Origin: DATGXB01 sp035298905
GTDB taxonomy: Bacteria > Cyanobacteriota > Cyanobacteriia > Cyanobacteriales > Nostocaceae
NCBI GenBank assembly: GCA_035298905.1
Contig: DATGXQ010000467.1
Location: forward strand, 1-64,000
Length of the DNA stretch: 64,000 nucleotides
Reading direction: 5' to 3'
The notes under the pieces were generated by a model, which worked only from the letters and a program-made list of their open reading frames with translations, was not told where the DNA came from and made no database searches. A program made the translations under genes and the position numbers. Shown here piece by piece: positions 59,995-64,000 of this stretch (the first letter of the stretch is position 1; each line of letters begins with the position of its first letter).

Positions 59995-60372
59995 TCAAAG
60001 AAACTGATTGAGAATTGGTGCAAAGGGTTTTGTATCGTGAAAATTAGCCATATAACTAATTTTTCCATTGAGAAACCGAAAGTAATTCATGACATTGGCT
60101 TCAATAGGCTGACCATTAATACCTGCGGCAGAGATATGAGAAACTACTGCACCTTCATCGCCAGATAAAATCATATGTTGGGGATAGTTTTGAAACTTAG
60201 AATAAGTCTTATTCATACCTGCCATGATTGGGCGTAGAGTAGATAGCCCTTCAATATGACCTGCTATTTGCTCATCCATGATCATGTTCTCGGTGAATAA
60301 ATCACACCAACTATCCCAATTTCCGGCATTAGCGTATTCGTAATACTTTTCCAGGATTTCTTGATTATTCAT
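59995..60372 (-). CDS. NTF2-like (SnoaL-fold) protein
   Basis: A 125-aa single-domain NTF2-fold protein: ILEKYYEYANAGNWDSWCDL, FTENMIMDEQIAGHIEGLS and GAVVSHISAAGINGQPIEAN, then MNYFRFLNGKISYMANFHDT. The pocket residues of this fold vary widely, so catalysis cannot be predicted. It is the smallest of three NTF2-fold genes in the cluster. It is separated from the next by a repeat-rich spacer (60373-60628). Confidence 0.82.
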   Translation of the reverse strand: MNNQEILEKYYEYANAGNWDSWCDLFTENMIMDEQIAGHIEGLSTLRPIMAGMNKTYSKFQNYPQHMILSGDEGAVVSHISAAGINGQPIEANVMNYFRFLNGKISYMANFHDTKPFAPILNQFL

Positions 60373-60394
60373 AATTTGCCTTTCTCCCTAAACT

Positions 60395-60499
60395 TACAGC
60401 ACGTTTGGGGTAAATGAAGTACAGAAGTTAATAACAAAGCCTGATGCAAAAGGAGTTTCAACCCTGTTCCCTGTTCCCTGTTCCCTGTTCCCTGCTGTA
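60395..60499. mobile_element. TACAGCAG element, copy 4
   Basis: A 105-bp copy in the same orientation as copy 1 (TACAGCACG start, CTGCTGTA end; the left end has a one-base change). The internal GTTCCCT heptamer is present in about four tandem copies (60463-60491). It lies just upstream of the NTF2-like gene start. Confidence 0.75.
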
Positions 60500-60503
60500 T
60501 ATC

Positions 60504-60541
60504 AATTCAAAATTCAAAATTCAAAATTCAAAATTCAAAAT
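60504..60541. repeat. Heptamer tandem repeat (ATTCAAA)
   Basis: About five copies of a 7-bp unit directly follow copy 4 of the TACAGCAG element. A simple filamentous-cyanobacterial tandem repeat. Confidence 0.85.
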
Positions 60542-60628
60542 GGAGAAGATAAGATTTTATGAGGGTAGTCGGGTTTAAATATGTTACCCGCTTTTAGTGA
60601 ATTGGTATTAGATGTTGTGAGAAATATA

Positions 60629-61087
60629 CTAAAGTCTTGCTGATCCTGCGTGATATTCAAGTTTGTCAACTACGTACTTCACAATTATGGGTTTGCCAGA
60701 TACTGGTGAACGTTGAATTACCCAGGTTTGATAAGCGTCACAGTTAATGCGATCGCTATTTGGATTAGGTGGATTCCACATACTAGCCTGCCATTGTACA
60801 ACAATTTTTACTTCTGTTGTCTTGTTACCTGGAGTCGAAGTAACTTCTTTTACGGTGTGAATTTCATCAAAAAAGACACGGATAACTCGCTGATACCAAC
60901 TCTCAAATCCTGGATATCCATGGGCTGTAGTCTCTGGAAATACCATTTCTAAGTCTTGATCTGCCAGCAATGGCAATATTTCTACCATAGGCGCATGAAT
61001 ATCTAATTTTTTATACCACAGGCTGACCAGTTCATTGATGTCAGTCTCTGTGACGGGTGCTAAGTGATCAAGTGTTAATTTACTCAT
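60629..61087 (-). CDS. NTF2-like (SnoaL-fold) protein
   Basis: A 152-aa NTF2-fold protein: LVSLWYKKLDIHAPMVEILP, FPETTAHGYPGFESWYQRVI, KTTEVKIVVQWQASMWNPPN and QTWVIQRSPVSGKPIIVKYV. It lies 68 bp downstream of the ThDP enzyme gene on the same strand and is probably in its operon. Small-molecule binding or cyclisation is the usual role of the fold; nothing more specific can be read. Confidence 0.82.
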   Translation of the reverse strand: MSKLTLDHLAPVTETDINELVSLWYKKLDIHAPMVEILPLLADQDLEMVFPETTAHGYPGFESWYQRVIRVFFDEIHTVKEVTSTPGNKTTEVKIVVQWQASMWNPPNPNSDRINCDAYQTWVIQRSPVSGKPIIVKYVVDKLEYHAGSARL

Positions 61088-61155
61088 GTCTCATTTCTAG
61101 GTTGCTCTTGATTCAGCTTGATTTTTTTTGTAATTAGCGATGCTGAACTACCAAA

Positions 61156-62862
61156 TTATTGACCACAGTTGATGCCAATCATTTCTGGACGAACATCTGC
61201 CTCTACCATGACATCAATGAGAAAAGGGCCTTGATGAGCTAATGCTGTTTGAATTGCTGGAACAATTTCTTGAGGTTTCTCTACTCGTACACCCTCTACT
61301 CCCATTGAACGAGCCATTTCCACAAAATCAATCTCTGGTTTAGACAAATCAAAACTGAGAGGATATTCATGCTGTTGTATACCCCGCTCTTGCCAGTAAG
61401 CCAGCATATTTAGCTGTAACAATCTGTAAGAGCGGTTATTACAAATCACAAACTTGGCATCTATATTGTGACGAGCAGCTGACCAAAGTGCTTGAATTGT
61501 GTACATGGCAGCACCATCACCAGTAAACCCAATTACTGTTTTGTCAGGATGAGCGAGTTTTGCCCCAATTGCTCCTGGTATTCCCACACCCAAAGAACCA
61601 CCACGAGTGAGGAAATAATGCTCTGGTGTAGTGGGAGTTAAATAACGTGTCACATCTGGAGAACAAGTCAGAGCTTCGTCGAAGATGATTGCATCTTTTG
61701 GTAAGTGTTTTGCCAGTTCTGCTGTGAAGCGAGAAAAGTGTAATGGTACTGCATTTTGAGTATGTCGATCAGCTTCTAACTGATGGTTATAGCTTGCTTC
61801 TTTCGCTTGAGTAATTTCAACAGTTCGCTGTTTGGCAGCTTCTTTTTGCTCTGGTGTCATCGCTGCTTCCAAAAGGCTCGCTAGGTGAGCCAGGGTCAAT
61901 TTTGGATCACTAACCATAGCCAAATCTACTGGATGATTTTTGGCTATTTCATAAGCATTTAAATCAATGTGAATAACTTTGGCTGCGGGTGCAAAGATAT
62001 TTCCCAGTTCTGGAAAAACTTCCGGTAAAAGGTAAGTTCCACAAATTAAATTGACATCGCCTCTGGAAGTGATGAGCCGACTTTCACTACCAAACATATG
62101 CCCTGTCATACCCTGGTAAAGAGGATGGGTATGACTCATATTCACCTCACCAGCATCAGCTTCCCAAACTTCTGCACCCAAGAGTTCAGCAACACGGGTC
62201 AACTCATCTTGTGCGCCAGAATAAGCAACTCCATCTCCTACAAAAATCATTGGTTTGTGAGCAGATGCCAACTTAGTTGCTGCTGTTTTGAGCAATTCTT
62301 CATCTGGCACAACTCTGGTGGATGGGATGGAAGTTGGTTTGACTTCTTCAACTACAGGAGCATCCAAAATATCTACTGGCAGACAAACATAAACAGGCCC
62401 CATGGGCGGAGTTGCAGCAATCTTGATGGCCCGACGCAATACTCGCAGCAATGAAGATGGTTCCATGACCATTGTTGACCACTTAGTGACGGGTTCGGCA
62501 AAAGCCACTAAGTCCCCTGCCATTTGAGCATCCATTGCTTGGTATTTAATACCTGCATCACCACCGATAACTACCAGTGGAGAGTGTCCCCTGTATGCCT
62601 GATAAAGAGCGCCGATCGCATTTCCTAAACCGGGAGTACTATGAATTTGGACTAATGCAGGCTTTTTAGTTGCTCTAGCATAACCATCTGCTGCCATCAC
62701 GGCAACGGATTCTTGCAATGTCAAAATGTACTTCAGGTCTGGATATTCTTGAATAGCATCCAAAAATCCTTCTTCTGATGTGCCAGGATTACCGAACATG
62801 TAATGGATGCCATCTGCTAAAAATTGTTCCAGAATGGCAAAGCGGCCTGTTTTGTTGGTCAT
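61156..62862 (-). CDS. ThDP-dependent enzyme, benzoylformate decarboxylase-like
   Basis: A 568-aa thiamine diphosphate enzyme. The PYR domain has MFGNPGTSEEGFLDAI, catalytic Glu51 in TLQESVAVMAADGYA and His74 in QIHSTPGLGNAIGAL, which align with the benzoylformate decarboxylase active site. The central domain follows (about 190-330). The PP domain has the GDG...NN motif (GFTGDGAAMYTIQALW, VICNNRSYRLLQL). Possible activities include decarboxylation of an aromatic 2-keto acid or a carboligation; acetolactate synthase itself is unlikely because FAD-site residues are not apparent. ATG 62862 is chosen for its AGAAGG RBS about 8 bp upstream; an in-frame start 18 bp earlier exists. Flanked by a DJ-1 gene and NTF2-like genes. 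Confidence 0.87.
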   Translation of the reverse strand: MTNKTGRFAILEQFLADGIHYMFGNPGTSEEGFLDAIQEYPDLKYILTLQESVAVMAADGYARATKKPALVQIHSTPGLGNAIGALYQAYRGHSPLVVIGGDAGIKYQAMDAQMAGDLVAFAEPVTKWSTMVMEPSSLLRVLRRAIKIAATPPMGPVYVCLPVDILDAPVVEEVKPTSIPSTRVVPDEELLKTAATKLASAHKPMIFVGDGVAYSGAQDELTRVAELLGAEVWEADAGEVNMSHTHPLYQGMTGHMFGSESRLITSRGDVNLICGTYLLPEVFPELGNIFAPAAKVIHIDLNAYEIAKNHPVDLAMVSDPKLTLAHLASLLEAAMTPEQKEAAKQRTVEITQAKEASYNHQLEADRHTQNAVPLHFSRFTAELAKHLPKDAIIFDEALTCSPDVTRYLTPTTPEHYFLTRGGSLGVGIPGAIGAKLAHPDKTVIGFTGDGAAMYTIQALWSAARHNIDAKFVICNNRSYRLLQLNMLAYWQERGIQQHEYPLSFDLSKPEIDFVEMARSMGVEGVRVEKPQEIVPAIQTALAHQGPFLIDVMVEADVRPEMIGINCGQ

Positions 62863-62934
62863 AGGTTCTACCTTCTGCAACTATCAATTGCATACAGCGT
62901 TTATCGTGTAGTACCAGATAGCTAAAATCTGGCT

Positions 62935-63786
62935 TTACCACCCATAGCGCCTGAGTCCTTGTTCTAGGACTTCCACCAACTTCTGACCTGTAAGATAAGA
63001 GTCTGGAGTAGAGCGACCTGTAATAAATGGATAGTCAACAATCACTGATGTTGGTCTACCGACGTTACCGTGGTACTTTCCGTCTGGCCCTGTAGCATCA
63101 CGGAGTATGTATTCTAGAGGATAGAATGGCGGGCCAAAGTTAATATTATTCAGACACGGGTCGATGTTATTACCATTGAATCCTGTGCCATCTTTGTAGT
63201 CATACTCTAAGCAATGTCCTGTGACGTGCTTGCCCCAAATAATGCTCTGGCGATCGCCAATATCACGGGCAAAGGCTAGGCAAGTTACACCGTAACATTC
63301 GGCGGCCACTGGCTTACCCATTTGGTAAAAGCTGAGAATGAGATCATGTACCCTTTGGTTGTTAGCTAAATCAACCATCGGCCCACTACCACCAACAATC
63401 AATATGGCATCATATGCCTGTAAATCTCTTTGTTGCACCTCATCCAGTCTTCTGTAATACTCCTCCATTTCCCGCAAAAATTTTGGCGAACTCCAATAAG
63501 GTCTTTCTGGCAGCCACTCTCTCAGGTTTTTCGGGTTGTTTAATCGTGGATTGTTAGTATCATCCAGTTGTCTGACCTTATCGGCCATATCTTGGCTAGT
63601 GACTGGTCTACCTAATGGTGGATCAACAAAAGTTGGGTCCATACTCGCCCCCAATGCTAGGGGTCTTTTGCCATTTGGGGTAGCGAAATCAACTTGATAC
63701 CCAGCCGCATCAAAGGTTTCTAAGGGGCCTACTAATTCCTCTCCCCAGTAACCCCACTCTGATAGCACAATCAAAATCTTTGTCAT
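62935..63786 (-). CDS. DJ-1/PfpI superfamily protein
   Basis: A 283-aa class I glutamine amidotransferase-like protein of the DJ-1/PfpI superfamily with a long insertion (about 60-120) compared with DJ-1. Seen: ILIVLSEWGYWGEELVGPLE, VDFATPNGKRPLALG, DAILIVGGSGPMVDL and the nucleophile elbow with Cys164 (PVAAECYGVTCLAFARD). The size is near the Hsp31 (glyoxalase III) subgroup, but a full catalytic triad is not assigned. It is 21 bp downstream of another DJ-1-like gene and 72 bp upstream of the ThDP gene. Confidence 0.87.
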   Translation of the reverse strand: MTKILIVLSEWGYWGEELVGPLETFDAAGYQVDFATPNGKRPLALGASMDPTFVDPPLGRPVTSQDMADKVRQLDDTNNPRLNNPKNLREWLPERPYWSSPKFLREMEEYYRRLDEVQQRDLQAYDAILIVGGSGPMVDLANNQRVHDLILSFYQMGKPVAAECYGVTCLAFARDIGDRQSIIWGKHVTGHCLEYDYKDGTGFNGNNIDPCLNNINFGPPFYPLEYILRDATGPDGKYHGNVGRPTSVIVDYPFITGRSTPDSYLTGQKLVEVLEQGLRRYGW

Positions 63787-63807
63787 CAGATCATCTCCTT
63801 TGTGTTT

Positions 63808-64000
63808 CTAGGCAACTCCTGCCAATTCTTGACCTTGAGATACTATTTGGTGAGCGATCGCATCAATAAAGGCATACACATCATGTCCGGCTCGTCCTGT
63901 TACTAGGTCTCTATCAACCACAATATTTCCCGGATCATTGGGTGGAGAATTGATCGGTGGTGGCACGTAAACAGCACCAGCATTAGTAATATCTGCCAGT
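63808..64000 (-). CDS. Partial DJ-1/PfpI-like protein, C-terminal end
   Basis: Only the last 63 codons are in the window; the 5' part lies beyond position 64000. The visible end reads YVPPPINSPPNDPGNIVVDR, DLVTGRAGHDVYAFIDAIAH and ends in GQELAGVA. The PGNIVVDRDLVTGRAG pattern is the C-terminal strand region of DJ-1/PfpI proteins. It ends 21 bp before the next gene and is almost surely in the same operon. Confidence 0.75.
   Translation of the reverse strand, partial: LADITNAGAVYVPPPINSPPNDPGNIVVDRDLVTGRAGHDVYAFIDAIAHQIVSQGQELAGVA

Noticed and set aside
1011..60499. Autonomous insertion sequences
   Set aside because: Several MITE-like elements exist, but no transposase gene with DDE or HUH motifs was found; the Rpn remnant is not an IS transposase.
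61156..62862. ThDP enzyme as ScyA of a scytonemin cluster
   Set aside because: Scytonemin neighbours (ScyB-like dehydrogenase, ScyC, aromatic amino acid genes) are absent, and the active-site pattern is of benzoylformate decarboxylase type.
1..64000. tRNA, rRNA, known riboswitches
   Set aside because: No cloverleaf with TTCGA-type T loop and CCA end, no rRNA blocks and no recognisable riboswitch core was noticed in the intergenic regions by eye; a covariance-model search would be needed to exclude small RNAs.

Overview
The window is chromosomal DNA from a filamentous, probably heterocyst-forming cyanobacterium (Nostocales). The evidence is the very frequent HIP1 octamer GCGATCGC, abundant 7-bp short tandem repeats (TTTTTAA, TTTTGAA, GGGAACA and GGAGTCA types), low GC content, and cyanobacterial genes such as a Ycf66 protein, CHASE2 cyclase/FecR pair, zinc-ribbon Ser/Thr kinase and caspase-like proteins. 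No rRNA, tRNA, CRISPR array or intact transposase was seen. Species cannot be named from sequence alone.

Layout. 0.3-8.5 kb, minus strand: DUF427 protein, MscS channel, small phytochelatin-synthase-like protease, a two-gene ergothioneine set (egtD plus a sulfoxide synthase of the OvoA lineage), an MDR oxidoreductase and an AAA-type protein. 8.5-15 kb, plus strand: P2-type cation ATPase, OLD-type ATPase/TOPRIM protein, DUF488 protein and a secreted protein. 15-23.3 kb is the most distinctive part: ychF, a CDC48-like AAA ATPase of the kind found with extracellular contractile injection systems (eCIS), and divergently a 770-aa DUF4157 effector ending in a CdiA-like nuclease domain. Four small putative immunity genes follow, set among HIP1-cored repeats, inverted repeats and a relic of a second effector gene's 5' end. 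23.4-33.4 kb: CHASE2 adenylate cyclase and FecR protein, VapBC-like pair, a divergent second-type MetK, an HMA-type P-ATPase with a membrane partner, and a PNPOx-like protein.

33.8-38.8 kb: DUF4142 protein, GH29 fucosidase, dusB, then 1.4 kb of decayed tandem copies of the 3' end of the next gene. 38.8-42.2 kb: an overlapping ATPase + TPR two-gene module whose TPR protein begins with a degenerate P-loop-like domain; repeats lie on both sides of the module. 42.3-58.4 kb is mostly housekeeping or conserved cyanobacterial genes: DUF2059, Orn/Lys/Arg decarboxylase, Ser/Thr kinase, gnd, Ycf66, Rpn-type pseudogene, REC-histidine kinase, aldehyde dehydrogenase, molybdopterin oxidoreductase, rpmF (L32), a membrane-anchored unknown, a catalytically dead caspase-fold protein and a GH13 enzyme. 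58.6-64 kb, minus strand: an accessory metabolic cluster with two DJ-1/PfpI proteins (one cut by the window edge), a benzoylformate-decarboxylase-like ThDP enzyme, three NTF2/SnoaL-fold proteins and a VOC protein.

Several families of short non-autonomous repeats recur, including one element with an 8-bp target duplication and one with four copies in the window. Best candidates for undescribed biology: the eCIS effector/polyimmunity island, the ATPase-TPR module, and the ThDP/DJ-1/SnoaL cluster. All functional calls rest on reading the sequence and knowledge of families; no database search was run.
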